This document shows, piece after piece, positions 10,075 to 21,908 of a DNA stretch of 64,000 bases (its first letter is position 1; every line of letters begins with the position of its first letter). The notes below the pieces were generated by a model, which was not told the origin of the DNA, made no database searches, and saw nothing but the letters and a program-made list of their open reading frames with translations. This stretch comes from Apiospora phragmitis (Eukaryota; Ascomycota; Sordariomycetes; Amphisphaeriales; Apiosporaceae). The stretch covers positions 868,001-932,000 of the forward strand of contig JAQQWL010000007.1 of NCBI GenBank assembly GCA_038363925.1, read 5' to 3'. Position numbers and translations under genes: made by a program.

Positions 10075-12015
10075 ATGGTGGGACTCCTCAAGCTCAAGGA
10101 GGACAGGCCGACGCCCAAGGCCGTGTACAACTGGCGCGTGTATACGTGCGCGGCCATTGCCTCGTTCGCGTCGTGCACCATCGGTTATGACTCTGGTTCG
10201 TCTTTTTGATCTCCTCTCTCTCTTCTGCGCTCACCACCATGGGATCGCCCATCGCTGACCATGCTTGACCTTACAAACAAACAGCCTTCATCGGCGGCAC
10301 TCTGGCGCTACCGTCCTTCACCTCCGAGTTCGACTTCGGGAGCATGGACAAGGACGACCGGGCCCTGCTGCAGGCCAACATCGTCAGCGTGTACCAAGCC
10401 GGCGCCTTCTTCGGCAGCCTGTTCGCGTACGTCACCTGCCACTTCCTCGGCCGGCGCAAGTCGCTCTTCGTCTTCTCCGCCCTGTTCATGCTGGGCGCGG
10501 GCTTGATGCTGGGCGCTAACGCGGCGCGCGGGCTCGGGCTAATCATCGGCGGCCGCGTGCTCGCTGGCTTCGGCGTCGGCGGCATGTCCAACATCGTGCC
10601 CATCTACTGCTCCGAGCTGGCGCCGCCCGCCGTGCGGGGGCGCATCGTCGGCATCTACGAGCTGGGCTGGCAGCTGGGCGGGCTGCTCGGCTTCTGGATC
10701 AACTACGGCGTCAACACGACGATGCAGCCAAGCCACCGCCAGTGGCTGATCCCGTTCGCCGTGCAGCTGATCCCGGGCGGCCTCCTGGCCGTCGGCGCGC
10801 TCTGGCTGCGCGAGTCCCCTCGCTGGCTCTTCTCCAAGGGCCGGCGCGACCAGGCCATGGCGAACCTGGTCTGGATCCGGCAGCTGCCGCGCGACGACGT
10901 CTACATCATCGAGGAGGTCAGCTACATTGACGAGGACCTCGAGCGGTACCAGTGCGAGGTCGGGGCCGGGTTCTGGAAGCCGTTCGCCGCGCTGCGGCAG
11001 CGCAAGGTGCAGTGGCGCTTCTTCCTCGGCGGCATGCTCTTCCTCTGGCAGAACGGCAGCGGCATCAACGCCATCAACTACTACAGCCCCACCGTCTTCA
11101 ACAGCATCGGCATCACGGGCACCGACGGGGCCCTGCTAACGACGGGCATCTTCGGCCTCGTCAAGACCGTCGTCACGGTTGGGTGGTTGTTGTACCTGAG
11201 TGAGTTCTAGCCAGCCTGAACTGATCAATCTATCCACCTTGGGAATTCTTACTAACTTGTGCACCTTGAATCTAGTTGATCAACTGGGCCGTTGCAAGCT
11301 GCTGATGTACGGCGCCGTCGGCGGAAGTCTTTGCATGTGGTTCATCGGCGCCTACATCAAGATCGCCGATACTGCGAATAGACCCGCGGGAAGTCCGCTT
11401 GACAGCGGTGGTATCGCCGCCATCTTCTTTTTCTACCTATGGACCGTCTTCTACAGTGAGTCTCTCCACCGGCGTGGATGGTACCATCTGAAGAAAACTA
11501 CTTACTGACACACCCGCGTTTAGCCCCAAGTTGGAATGGAACTCCGTGGGTCTTGAACTCGGAGATGTTCGACCAGAACACTAGAGCTCTGGGCCAGGCA
11601 TCTGCTGCCGCCAACAACTGGGTACGTTTAGCTCCCTTCTTCCTTCTTTCTCTTCATCAGCTCCATAACACACCCCTCGTGTATAAATAAACAACTCGCT
11701 AACTTGCTGCAGTTCTGGAACTTCATCATCTCCAGGTTCACGCCCCAGATGTTCATCAAGATGGGCTACGGCGTCTACTTCTTCTTCGCCTCCCTCATGA
11801 TCCTCTCGGTCATCTTCACCTACTTCCTCATCCCCGAGACCAAGGCGATCCCGCTGGAGCACATCGACCGGCTGTTCGCCGTCCGGCCCGTCCGCAAGGC
11901 CAACGACGTCATCATGGCGGAGCTGCGGCTGCAGGACGAGGAGTTCCGCCACGCCGTCGAGGGCGTCGACCTGAGCGAGAAGAAGGAGAAGGTGGAGCAG
12001 AAGGAGAATGTTTAA
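10075..12015 (+). CDS. qutD: Quinate permease (MFS sugar-porter family)
   Basis: Plasma-membrane quinate:proton symporter of the sugar-porter family, homologous to QutD/qa-y. Five exons (10075-10195, 10285-11199, 11276-11455, 11524-11621, 11713-12015) give 538 codons, typical for the family. Twelve membrane segments are suggested. Sugar-porter signatures are present: the loop motif FLGRRKS, RVLAGFGVGGMSN, LAPPAVRGRIVG, LRESPRWLFSKGR and PETKAIPLEHIDRLF near the C terminus. The tail is short and charged (EKKEKVEQKEN). All introns have GT/AG ends with CTAAC-like branch sites. It faces qutB across a common promoter region and is convergent with qutC. No lesion found. Confidence 0.93.
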
Positions 12016-12513
12016 GAGTTGACGATGATGATGACAAAATATGTAAAAACTCGGGGATATTCCTCTTTGTAAATATGCGAAGTAGAGTCGGCAAGTTCAG
12101 CGAGAGTTCAAGTCACAAAATAAGCAAAACTCGAACTTTCCATCTTGTCTTAAATCTTGGAGTGCAGTGAGTAATTGGTTGAGAGAAGCAGCACTCACAT
12201 AGAGCAACGAGTCGACATTGGTTCGGTCTAAGTGGTATTCTTCTATTGCGGGAATTCATCAATCATTGTCCCCGATTAAGACACTCGATACTCGACTCGC
12301 GCCGAGAGATCACGACAGAGTCACAATACAGTGTCAGTAGTCGATTGAAAAACAATATGTTCAATTTTGTGGATGTGAAAAAGCAGAAACACGCTGTCTA
12401 TATCACTATATCGAACCCGCCGCTCCAAAGAACCATCCATACATCCGCAAGAACTCGCACCAGGCGTAAGTATCTCACTCTCGTTACTGCAATAGCAAAA
12501 AGAACACATTCCT
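12016..12513. other. Convergent 3' flank of qutD and qutC
   Basis: About 500 nt between two converging genes; it should carry both polyadenylation regions. No gene is seen. Confidence 0.5.
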
Positions 12514-13673
12514 TCAAAGCGAAGCCACCACCCTCTCCCCATCACCAACACCACCCCCAACTAGCCCCTTCTCCATCATCCCACCCACAAGATCCCCCCC
12601 TACCCTCTCATCGTAAACCTCGTCCTCAACCCGCAACTGCATGTCCGCCACGAGCTTCCTCCACGACACCGCCCCACGCCGCGCCAGCTCCCGCGGCACC
12701 CCCGGATCGCGGTCAGCCATGCGGCGGTGAAACAGCTCAAGACTGACCCAGCCCTCGAACTGGAGGTCCCGGAAGATCGCGCGCGCGATGTCGCGCACCG
12801 GCAGGTAGCCGCCCCGGTCCCGGTCCTGCTCCCCGTAGAACAGCCGGCAGTTGCGCGACCAGCTCATGCGGGCGGGCTGCTCGGGGTCGTAGAAGGCGTG
12901 TCCGGGTTTCAGTGGGGACGCGAGGCGCTCCGCATCGACGACTTGGACGTAGAACACTTTGGCGACGTCGAAGGTGGCGCGCATGCGGGCGAGCGACGCC
13001 TGCAGCGCGGTGTCGGCGGACGGACAGCACCCCGAAGGCGAGGCCGGGTCCGCCCAGACGCGGCCCGCGATATTAAAAGTGTCGAGGCAGAGCCCGAAGT
13101 TAGGCCGATCGACAGCCTTCACGATCTCCCAGCTAGCCTCCCAGGTATCGACGTAAGTACCCCAGCAGAGGGCCTCGTACACAAAACGGATCCTCGTCCT
13201 CCCCCCTCGGCCTCGGCGAGGCCCATGTCAGCGACCCGGCGCAGGTCTGCGACGATCCGGCTCATGTCCCCCGAACACTGCGACGCCGGCAGGAAGCTCG
13301 ACGGGATCTGCACCATGTCGGTGCCGAGCGCGCGCGCGAGCCGGAACCAGAAGCGGAGCTGCGCGAGGCGGCGCGCCTGCGCGGCGCGGTCCAGCAAACC
13401 CTCGTAGCCGGCGAAGGGCTGCAGGCACAGGACGGCGAGGCCGCGCGCGCGGCACATCTGGCGGATGCGCGCCGCGGCCTCTAGCTCGTTCTCCTCGGGG
13501 GTGTTCTTGTGGTGGTGGCGGGCGAGCTGGCTGGCGATGTCGGCGAGGTCTTCGTGGAAGAGTTCGATGCCTTTGTACCCGTACGCCTGCGCCATGTCGA
13601 GTTTGTGGGCGAGGGAGTGGCCGGCGTAGCAGCGGCCCAGGGACATGGACGTTATTGCTAGTCTGCAAGGCAT
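12514..13673 (-). CDS. qutC: 3-dehydroshikimate dehydratase (frame broken once)
   Basis: Converts 3-dehydroshikimate to protocatechuate, feeding the beta-ketoadipate pathway; QutC/qa-4 family, TIM barrel of the xylose-isomerase/AP-endonuclease-2 type. Apparently one exon from ATG 13673, about 386 codons. Recognisable stretches: TSMSLGRCYAGHSL, KGIELFHEDL, LQPFAGYEGL, VYEALCWGTYVDTWE, FGLCLDTFNIAG, FYVQVVDAERL and GWVSLELFHRRM. The upstream and downstream halves lie in different frames and meet at a run of six G on the coding strand (13201-13206); one more G would make a single frame, and there is no plausible intron there. Probable homopolymer miscall. The upstream spacer holds a weak activator-like site. 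Confidence 0.88.
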
Positions 13674-15093
13674 CTTGTCTTGTGTAATGTGGACTTGGGT
13701 TTCGGGAGCTTGCTTTCTCGCCTTAAAATGTGGTGGTATAAGGCGGGTTGAGTTCGGAGACAAGATGGGACTGACTTATATAACGGCCGTATCCTCTGGT
13801 ATTGAAATATATATAAACAGAACCTTCAACTAAAAAACGAATGAAATAAATTTATACTTGGCAATCGCAGATCAACGATGACACTAGCAAGCAAGTACAC
13901 AATGCGTATTGGCCTCGAAGATTTGACGGTATCCCGTTATCCAGGAAATGGCCTGATACGTGCAGTGGATCTGTCGACTCCCTTGAAGCACAACGGGTAG
14001 AAATCACACACAAGAGAGACGCTAAAGCTGACGACAAGTGATACAAGCCGACAGGTTGGTGGAAGCGACGAACCGGTTCGTTCATTGTAGCAAAAAGCAG
14101 AAAAACAAAAGAATGGTGACATGTCAGAGGCAAGGGGTGCCCATTTTGAATACACGGGCACGCACATATGCCGGTACCTTCCCCGGCGTGCGCATTGTTC
14201 TCTCTTCCTCCTGGTCGGAACCCTGCGGCGGGCACTTACGACAGCAGCAGGCGACTTGTCACTTACCATCCGCCGGGTGCAATGTTTCACCAGAACGATC
14301 GGAACATTACCGCGGTCGCAACAACATGCCCGGGGCCGAAGATAAGCGGGAGGATGTACTTCAGGTAGACGTCATGCTTGGGCACGCATGTTGGAGACGG
14401 CCGGGTAAACACATACACGCCCCAGGCCCCACCACGGCCGCCTCATGGCTGAATGTTCACACCGCTAGGGGGGCTCCTGGACTTACTAACGCATGGCTTT
14501 CTTCATATCTGGTAATATTCAGCAATGAAATGACATCCCATTTTCTCGAGTACGTATGGATGCCCGTAGTGTGAAACGAACCCCTTGCTCCCCTGCAAAT
14601 CAGAGTCCTGTTTTTCAGATATGCAATGGTTATGGCTTGTTTGACTTGTCTATTTCTGTCACCGATAGTCAGACCTGTAGACTTGCTTGCTGTGGCTAAG
14701 CAAGGACGGCAGTCCAAACGTAGTAGGAACTTCATACTCAGAGGGAGGTGTGAGCCGTAAGGGAGAGCCAGGGAGAGTCGGCTTCGAATCTGACACATCC
14801 ATCCTAATGAACGGCCTTGAAGTTTGCTTGATTGCGTAGTTATGGTGCGAGTTTGCAACTATGAAACTCGACTACATAGGCTCTTAACTGGCAACGTTGC
14901 GCTGCGTCTAGGGTTTCTAGATAACATGACGTGACAACGTGCCCAGCACCGCGACCACCCGAGGGAACTGGAAACCGGGTTCTTGGGTTCTCTGATTGAG
15001 GTCCTAATAAATGGTAGAGATTCGGTTAGATTAGGTTGAGGTTATCCACATATGCTTCGTTAAATTTCATGTCGATATCCGTGAAACATGCAA
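13674..15093. other. Spacer upstream of qutC, 3' of qutR
   Basis: This 1,420 nt region contains the qutC promoter. Open frames at 13852-14858 overlap each other on both strands and resemble nothing known, so I do not call a gene. Confidence 0.5.
13927..13942 (-). promoter_or_regulatory. Weak QUTA/QA-1F-like site upstream of qutC
   Basis: CGGTATCCCGTTATCC, read on the qutC strand, begins GGATAA and matches 11 of 16 consensus positions. It lies about 254 nt upstream of the qutC ATG. The half-site is good but the spacer is poor. Confidence 0.3.
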
Positions 15094-17850
15094 TCACGGT
15101 TCCTGTTCCTTAATATCCTCCAATCGCGGCTGCAGCTGCGGTTGGTTTGCCACCCCCTGTTCCTCGTCCGGGTACGACCTGAACACCTCCGCCCGCATCA
15201 ACCTGCGCGGGGCCCGCCGCCCCGTGAAGAGCTCAAACTGCGCAAACCCTTGCTCGGGCAAGATGTCGAGTCCGTCCATCGCTACCCAGCCACGGTACGC
15301 CTCAGCCCGGATCTGAGTAAGTAAAGGGGTGTTGAGGTACTTGTAGGCGTATTCCAGCACCACGCCCCCGGTCGGGCTCTGCAGCCACGAGTCGGGGAGT
15401 GTGAAGTTGGGAGGGGAACAGCCGTCGACGCTATGAGTTGGGATGCAAGAGACAATCATGGTCGGCGGTCGGAACTCGGTGGGCCAGGCGTCCTCGCGTG
15501 AGTGAAGAACGTGGAACTTGGTCTCGAAATCGGAGCCGGCGCCGAGAAGAGGGATGTCGTGCCGAGCGAGCAGTCTCGAGAAGTGAGAGACCAACTTTGC
15601 CGCATTCTCAATGGTCCTGTTGTATATAGCGATGTTGCGGACCCCGAGCTGAAGCATAGCGTAGACAGCTGCCCGTGCCATGCCACCGGCTCCGATGACA
15701 ATGCCCGACGAAGTGGGCCGTACAGCATTCGCAGGCGACAGGCCACGTCTAATGCACGCTCGGACGCCGATCCAGTCCGTGTTCTCGCCAAACAACGCCA
15801 ATACTGGACCAGCGCGGTTCCTGCAGTGGAAGAACAGGGCATTGTCAGGAATGGTCCCGTCCGGGTGGAGCTGTCGCACCGGTATCAGTGTGTTGACAGC
15901 CCCAATGGCTTTGGCGTGACTGCTCAATGAATGCGTCAGGCTGATGACTTCCACTTTGAACGGCAAACCAATGGAAGCCCCTGCGAAGTGAGGATCGTGA
16001 ATAAGGTCCCGTATGTTACTCAGAGAGTCCGTCGAATAGGGAGTATATGAGTGGGGTATCCCACAAGCTTTAAGTGCAACCGCATGCATAGCTGGTGACA
16101 AACTATATCTCACGTTCGCACCAAAAACATGCAGTTTCATCGCATCGATGATGAAAGAAGAGTGAAGAGCGGACGTTGCTTGCAGCGCTGTAAGTGCGGG
16201 TGGAACATATAAGGAATCCTCGTCGTGGCGTTGATGCAGGAGTGGCTCAGGAATAACCGATGTGAGGATGCGATTGAAGCATTGGGAGTTCCTGCCTTTG
16301 GATCCTGTATTGAAAGCGATAAGAGGCAACTCTGATGGGCCAAGATCTCTGATTGCTGACCGAACTGAGCTGATCTCGAAGTTATCTTTAACTTGTGTCG
16401 CAGGTCGTAAGAGACGGACAAGATCGCAGTTCAGGCTTCGGGCTTTTCTGTAATACGAAGTCCAGACTGGGTCTGTCCACGCTGGTGGGTCTGATTGGAT
16501 ATTGACGGTGCCAATCACCTTTGTACATCTCCTCGAAGCCATTATGTGATGGAACCAACGATCATCAAGCCGGAGGTCGATAGCAATGTACTCCGGGGCT
16601 AATCGTAGAGCGTGCCGCAGGTGTTCTGTATACACTGTCCTCTGAGCCTCGCTGATATCGTCTTCAGAAGGCCAGACGACGTTCATGATGATGGGTATCA
16701 CTGCATTCCGCCGGATATGCCCGACGACTCTACTGATCTGGCTTGCGCGCTCCGGAGTCAGTCGGGGGTCCTCAACGGGCTGCACGAAAGCATCGTCCAC
16801 AACGATCTCGATAGCATCGACTCCAGTCTCGATATCCTCGATATCCAATTGGTCCGACATCAACTTCGATAGCGGGACTGACATGGCGTACGTAAACTGG
16901 CGCTTTTCAGTTGGTATCGAGGCCAAAGGGAAGGCCGACTCCACGTAAGGTATAGAGCCCTCCGGCATACAAAAAGACAGGAATTTGAGAAAATGCCTTT
17001 CTGCCCGTTTCAGAGTCAGATAAGGCGTGGGGGGCTTTGGTCCGGAGTCTTGATTGACGGCAGTGGACTCGACCACGGTCAAATCTCCCTTCTTTGGTGG
17101 CACCTCGGAGACGTTGAAGAACTCCAGGTTGCAGCAGGCGCGGAAGGTGGTAGCGGCGTAGACGAGCAGTTCGTGGAACTTGCCCTCGTCCGTTACTTTC
17201 AGATAGGTTGCGATCGACTGGGACTCCCTCAACACATGGATGACTGGATGAGAGACGGCGAAATCCTCCAACAGGCTCTGTACGCAGCGTTCCATCCAGG
17301 ACGAGACTAGAATGCAATCCCTTCCATGGTTGGCCAACATGCTCTGCAGTAGACCATATTGTCGCCTTTGGCATTCGGCCGCACCGTATGTCTTCTTGAA
17401 GGCGTAAGTCGAAAGGCCCGCCGCTTCCTGAAAAACTTTCTCTGTGTCTATTATACGTCTCTTCATGGCCGTAGAGGCAATGATTGCCAGTGTAGACTTC
17501 CCGGAACCACGCATTCCTATAAGAACAACCGAGGCATTGGGCTCGAATCGCAGAGTGGTGTTCTCGTAGGGAGATCGCATTGGCGGCGTGTGGGTTGAGG
17601 ATCTCGAGCCAGGAGCGGATGGATGTTGCGAGCCAGGAGCTGTGTCCTTGGTCTCTACCCTGCTTGCGTAGAACCTAGGAGGCGCATCTAATGAAGAGTG
17701 CGGCCTGCTAACGGGGGATTTGTGAGGTCGTTCAGGTGGATCACGGTCTGCGTACAGTCCGTAGTATTTCGAGCTCGACTCATCCGTGGCCATGGTGGCG
17801 AACGAGCGCTTCACTCCCACAGTGGGAGCCGTTGGGTGCAGTGGAAACAT
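15094..17850 (-). CDS. qutR: Quinate repressor, AROM-derived multidomain protein
   Basis: Repressor of the quinate pathway (QutR/qa-1S), which binds and inhibits the activator when quinate is absent. It derives from the last three domains of the pentafunctional AROM protein and is regulatory rather than enzymatic. Single uninterrupted frame of 918 codons, the length expected for qa-1S. After a Ser/Pro-rich N terminus comes a shikimate-kinase-like domain with P-loop GMRGSGKST (residues 112-120). A type-I-dehydroquinase-like domain follows in the middle, and the C-terminal third is shikimate-dehydrogenase-like (YSLSPAMHAVAL, ENTDWIGVRA, VIGAGGMARAAVYAML). It is transcribed away from qutA, the two sharing an 898 nt promoter region. 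No lesion found. Confidence 0.94.
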   Translation of the reverse strand: MFPLHPTAPTVGVKRSFATMATDESSSKYYGLYADRDPPERPHKSPVSRPHSSLDAPPRFYASRVETKDTAPGSQHPSAPGSRSSTHTPPMRSPYENTTLRFEPNASVVLIGMRGSGKSTLAIIASTAMKRRIIDTEKVFQEAAGLSTYAFKKTYGAAECQRRQYGLLQSMLANHGRDCILVSSWMERCVQSLLEDFAVSHPVIHVLRESQSIATYLKVTDEGKFHELLVYAATTFRACCNLEFFNVSEVPPKKGDLTVVESTAVNQDSGPKPPTPYLTLKRAERHFLKFLSFCMPEGSIPYVESAFPLASIPTEKRQFTYAMSVPLSKLMSDQLDIEDIETGVDAIEIVVDDAFVQPVEDPRLTPERASQISRVVGHIRRNAVIPIIMNVVWPSEDDISEAQRTVYTEHLRHALRLAPEYIAIDLRLDDRWFHHIMASRRCTKVIGTVNIQSDPPAWTDPVWTSYYRKARSLNCDLVRLLRPATQVKDNFEISSVRSAIRDLGPSELPLIAFNTGSKGRNSQCFNRILTSVIPEPLLHQRHDEDSLYVPPALTALQATSALHSSFIIDAMKLHVFGANVRYSLSPAMHAVALKACGIPHSYTPYSTDSLSNIRDLIHDPHFAGASIGLPFKVEVISLTHSLSSHAKAIGAVNTLIPVRQLHPDGTIPDNALFFHCRNRAGPVLALFGENTDWIGVRACIRRGLSPANAVRPTSSGIVIGAGGMARAAVYAMLQLGVRNIAIYNRTIENAAKLVSHFSRLLARHDIPLLGAGSDFETKFHVLHSREDAWPTEFRPPTMIVSCIPTHSVDGCSPPNFTLPDSWLQSPTGGVVLEYAYKYLNTPLLTQIRAEAYRGWVAMDGLDILPEQGFAQFELFTGRRAPRRLMRAEVFRSYPDEEQGVANQPQLQPRLEDIKEQEP

Positions 17851-18748
17851 GGTGATTCATGGACTGAGACTCCGGAGACATAGGCACGTCGTCGTATCAT
17901 GCCGCGAAGACATTGATGGTGGAGGAGGTGAGAAATTCACTTGTCAAACAGGCCAGCAACTTTCACAGCAGTTGGTGGAGAGTTGACTGTTGAGGTGCCT
18001 TGGGCGAGTCTAGCCATCTGTCTGCTGGGTTCATATGTAGACACAGATAATAAACAATCGATCGTATCGTACGACAATATCCGTGAAGTGCAAGGTATGT
18101 TTTAAAAAGCATGTAGGTACGGCGATTAGGTGGTATGCTTTCGTCAGTGTATGCACAGCTGGACTGGACAGACCAGCCCGTGATTGGACATTTCTTCCCC
18201 GCCTGAAGCCAATGGCTTTCAGATCCATTCAGGCCCATTGGGACCCATTTAGACCCGAGCTGGGCACTGGGGCTGGGGTCACACTGGAGAAAAGAGCCCT
18301 AGGCGATCCCACACTCGTGCTAGCGCTATCCCTCCTCACCCCCGACTTATGGCTAAATATTTAACCGCCAACAGTTCCCAGTGCCGTCGACCTACCCTGT
18401 CAAGCCTGTCTCTACCCCAGGTTTCTTCCCCACAGCAAGACAGCATGTCGCAATCTGAATCTGAATGCCCGAGACTTGCGTGTCTGGTAGTGCGCTGTTT
18501 CTTGTCTCTGTTCCATGCCGAGCCGTGAAGCTGCAAATCAGAACGACGAAAAGAATTGCTTTTTACTTTTGCCCCCAACCATCGACTGAATTTGGGCGAT
18601 ATAGGCAACTCTGGCAGGGCAATGCTGGGTCGCTGTGTCTGATTCACGAATTGACGCCATGTTTGGGGAGGACGCGATCGCCATCCAGACGAGGAACAGT
18701 TTGGATGTGCGGGCAGAACGGTCACGATACCACAGCTAGCCACATACA
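17851..18748. promoter_or_regulatory. Divergent qutR-qutA control region
   Basis: This 898 nt spacer separates repressor and activator genes and should contain both promoters. I looked for GGATAA/TTATCC-type activator half-sites and found no good match, so autoregulation is not supported by sequence here. Confidence 0.6.
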
Positions 18749-21058
18749 ATGATGCCACCGGCAGCGAGCACGACAATGGGGAAGAAGCGCCCAGCGAACG
18801 AAGCCGACGAAGACAAGCCCATTCCCCAAGCCAAATCCTCGCCCGCCCCGAAGCGCCAGAGAGTCTCCAGGGCTTGTGACCAATGCCGAGGTGCACGTGA
18901 GAAATGCGACGGCATCCAGCCGCTTTGCTTCCCATGTGCGTCGCAGAACCGCTCCTGTACCTGGGAGGAGCCAAAGAAGAAGCGCGGAGTCCAGACGGGT
19001 TATATCCGCACACTCGAGTTGGCTCTGGGCTGGATATTTGACAAGATACCTGGTAGTGAGGAAGCTTTGCACGCGATGCTCACCCATGAAGGGGGACAGG
19101 GTCGTTCATTACTCGTGGGGAAAGACTCCGGGTCTGGCAGCCGTCTTCACAGAAAATGGTGGAAGAGCAATGTTCACAAGGAGATCGAGCGTGTCCTTGC
19201 CGGTGGGGATGCATCTGACGTCAAGAGCGAGAAGCCTATATCTGCAAATGGGGACTCCGACAGCGGTGACGACGCAGACATGCCGTATCAACCTGCTCTA
19301 GACCAGTTGCCTCCGGCCACCAGGACAAACGCCGTGCCGTTTACGCGGCCTTCTCTGACACCAGAACGAACAAAGACGACGGTAACCCAGCTGCCACCCA
19401 ATTGTTGGCGCCTGATGGACATATATGTTTCCTATACGCATTGCTGGTTCCCTGTATTAGACAAGGTGTCTATGCAAAAGACTTCCTACCTCTACAAGAA
19501 CGAGGGTCTCGAGCTGTTGCCTGATGAACCCGACTCCGGAGCACACGCCGAACTCTGGGCTGCCCTAGCATTGGCCTCATACCAGGAGCAGGCTAGCCAA
19601 CAGGATATCGAAGATAGCAAGACAACTGCGCAGTCCATAGACCCCATGGGCTTTTACCGCGTTGCACGGTCCTTGATACCCAACGAGGATGGCCACTTCG
19701 AAGTACGGCACGTAACTGCACTGCTCGTGCTTACCTTGGCCAACATTGGACTCCAGAATCTCGAACCAGCTTGGATCTTGATTGGGCTGGCAAGTCGTCT
19801 GACGAGTCAGCTACAGAACCAACCAGGTATCAAGTCTGAATGCGCCTGGCGGCTACATCGTGCTTATATGGGTTGCTTTATACTTGATACCGTCCTGTCA
19901 ATACGTCTGGGTCGGACTCCACATTTACGAATAAATGAAAGCCCAAGATCTTTCCCAAATTCCCTTTCCTTGGAGGAGAATGAGCGGGAGGAATGGGATG
20001 GATGGATACCGTGCTTCGGCTTTGGGCCACAATCAACACCCCATGTCACATCTCGCAACCCATCCCATTCCTTGAGCACTTTCAGTTCCCTCTATGAAAT
20101 CCATAGGGCCATCTCGTCAAATTTATACTCTTCTCTCGCTTCGAATCCCCACCCCAACGAGTCATTCTCCCTACAGGTCCAGCGAGCCATCGCACTTCAG
20201 CAAAACCCCCGAAGCAGTTTTGCCAACTATATAACGAATGGCGGGAAACCACCCGTACTGTTGCCATCCCTATCCGTTCTCCGTATTGCGTACCTCGGTT
20301 TGGAATCACAACGATACCCCTCTTCTCCACCTTCGCCTATACCAGTTCTTCAATGCCTCGAAGACCACTTCAGGAATTTCGGCGCCTGTAGTGTGACGCC
20401 CTTATTTTCGGTATATATGAGCCTGATATCTCAGCACCATGGTCTCGATCAGTGGAACTCAGTGGAGAGATCCCGTTGGACGGATACGGCGTCGACTGTA
20501 GAATCCGTCTGGGGTACATCAGTCGCGCCGCCGCCGCCCAAACCTTCCCAGCCGCGATCACTTTTTGAATCTTTCGAGGCACCAAATCATCGGATTGGTA
20601 GTAGTACAGACGTGATCAGTACTCAGTTGCCGACTCCGGTATCATACTACGCCGAGAAGCTCCCCAACCTGTCACAAACGATGCTTGGCGACATGTACGC
20701 CCAGCCGGGACCGTCGGCGGTTACGAACGTGGCAGCTGCTCCATCCCACCGCCAGCAACCCCTGAGTCTGAACAACCAGCTCAACTCCCCAACCGACAGC
20801 ACTAGTGTCTTCGGCAATGCGGTGGCTATGGAGTCAATGGCAGTGGCGGGGATGCCTTCCACCCCGCAATTTCCTATGCACGGGCGGCCCAGCTTCAGCA
20901 GTGGGACGTATGACTATGATGCTATCCTCGATGACATCGCGTCCCTGGACCGATCTGACCGGATGGAGTCGGACCCGCAGTTCATGACTAATCTTGGATT
21001 CGCTCCAGGGAGCAGCCTGGCCGACGTCTTTACCCAAGATTTCATGGGCTATACATGA
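18749..21058 (+). CDS. qutA: Quinate pathway activator, Zn2Cys6 transcription factor
   Basis: Homologue of QutA/qa-1F, the DNA-binding activator of quinate genes. Single exon of 769 codons. The Zn(II)2Cys6 cluster has all six cysteines (C43, C46, C53, C60, C63, C70; spacing 2-6-6-2-6), followed by a basic linker and a short hydrophobic segment typical of the dimerisation region. The fungal-specific middle homology region runs through roughly residues 200-480, and the C-terminal third is Ser/Pro/Gln-rich with an acidic end, a likely activation domain. A second Met sits at codon 2; the first ATG is taken as start. It ends the qut cluster. Confidence 0.93.
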   Translation: MMPPAASTTMGKKRPANEADEDKPIPQAKSSPAPKRQRVSRACDQCRGAREKCDGIQPLCFPCASQNRSCTWEEPKKKRGVQTGYIRTLELALGWIFDKIPGSEEALHAMLTHEGGQGRSLLVGKDSGSGSRLHRKWWKSNVHKEIERVLAGGDASDVKSEKPISANGDSDSGDDADMPYQPALDQLPPATRTNAVPFTRPSLTPERTKTTVTQLPPNCWRLMDIYVSYTHCWFPVLDKVSMQKTSYLYKNEGLELLPDEPDSGAHAELWAALALASYQEQASQQDIEDSKTTAQSIDPMGFYRVARSLIPNEDGHFEVRHVTALLVLTLANIGLQNLEPAWILIGLASRLTSQLQNQPGIKSECAWRLHRAYMGCFILDTVLSIRLGRTPHLRINESPRSFPNSLSLEENEREEWDGWIPCFGFGPQSTPHVTSRNPSHSLSTFSSLYEIHRAISSNLYSSLASNPHPNESFSLQVQRAIALQQNPRSSFANYITNGGKPPVLLPSLSVLRIAYLGLESQRYPSSPPSPIPVLQCLEDHFRNFGACSVTPLFSVYMSLISQHHGLDQWNSVERSRWTDTASTVESVWGTSVAPPPPKPSQPRSLFESFEAPNHRIGSSTDVISTQLPTPVSYYAEKLPNLSQTMLGDMYAQPGPSAVTNVAAAPSHRQQPLSLNNQLNSPTDSTSVFGNAVAMESMAVAGMPSTPQFPMHGRPSFSSGTYDYDAILDDIASLDRSDRMESDPQFMTNLGFAPGSSLADVFTQDFMGYT

Positions 21059-21908
21059 GCGCGTCTGCTGTGAAGACTTGGACTTTACTGAAACCACGTC
21101 CCTCAGGATTGTGGGATCGAAGTGTTTGGACAGTTTCCTAACTATCGGCTTCAGTGTCCATCGCGTCTAGACTCTCACAGGTGGCTGGATTCGGTCGGAT
21201 CACAACGAAAGGACCCGCCATGGAGACGCGAAACCACTGGAACTTCGAAATGATGGCAAACGTAACAGTCAACTGCGTCCCGCATAGGCCAGGGGCCAAG
21301 TTTACAACATCAATGAAATAGCAGGCCATATAGGCCTAGCTTGACATGTTCTGGTAAGACGCTATCCTTATAGCAAGCCAAGCGCCTCAACGAGGAATGC
21401 CTCATGGGTAACGAGAATGGCGCCAACCTCATTATAAAGGGAATACATTTATTGACCGAGTCAGGTCACCGTACCTCGACTCGTACTTGTTGAAAGATAC
21501 TCCAAGTCACCGGCTACTACTCTTCGATAGAGTGACACGCTCATATAAGATATCGAGTAATGTACATACATCAGGCGCGACCGCGAAATACAGCAACATA
21601 TAATTACAAGAATAGTCGGTCATGTAGGCCATCGTAGCCAATGGCCAAAGTCTATTGTATTAATTACGAATGGTATTATCGCCAAATGTATGGACCACGA
21701 CTGTATGTAACAGAATAAAAGTCATCCACCCCTACAAGCTACAAACTGTTCGGACCCGATGGCTTGCATCCAACGGACAAGCTTCTCACACCAAATGGAA
21801 TAAGCAGATCTCCCGTTTGGAAAGAGAGAATAACCGACTTATGAATAGATGGAGTTGCAGATTCGTCGTTATTCCTTTCCTTGTCCCCCCTTCCCGTTTC
21901 TAGTGTTC
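21059..21908. other. Convergent 3' flank of qutA and PTR2-like gene
   Basis: 850 nt, AT-rich in its middle, between two converging genes. No gene supported. Confidence 0.5.
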
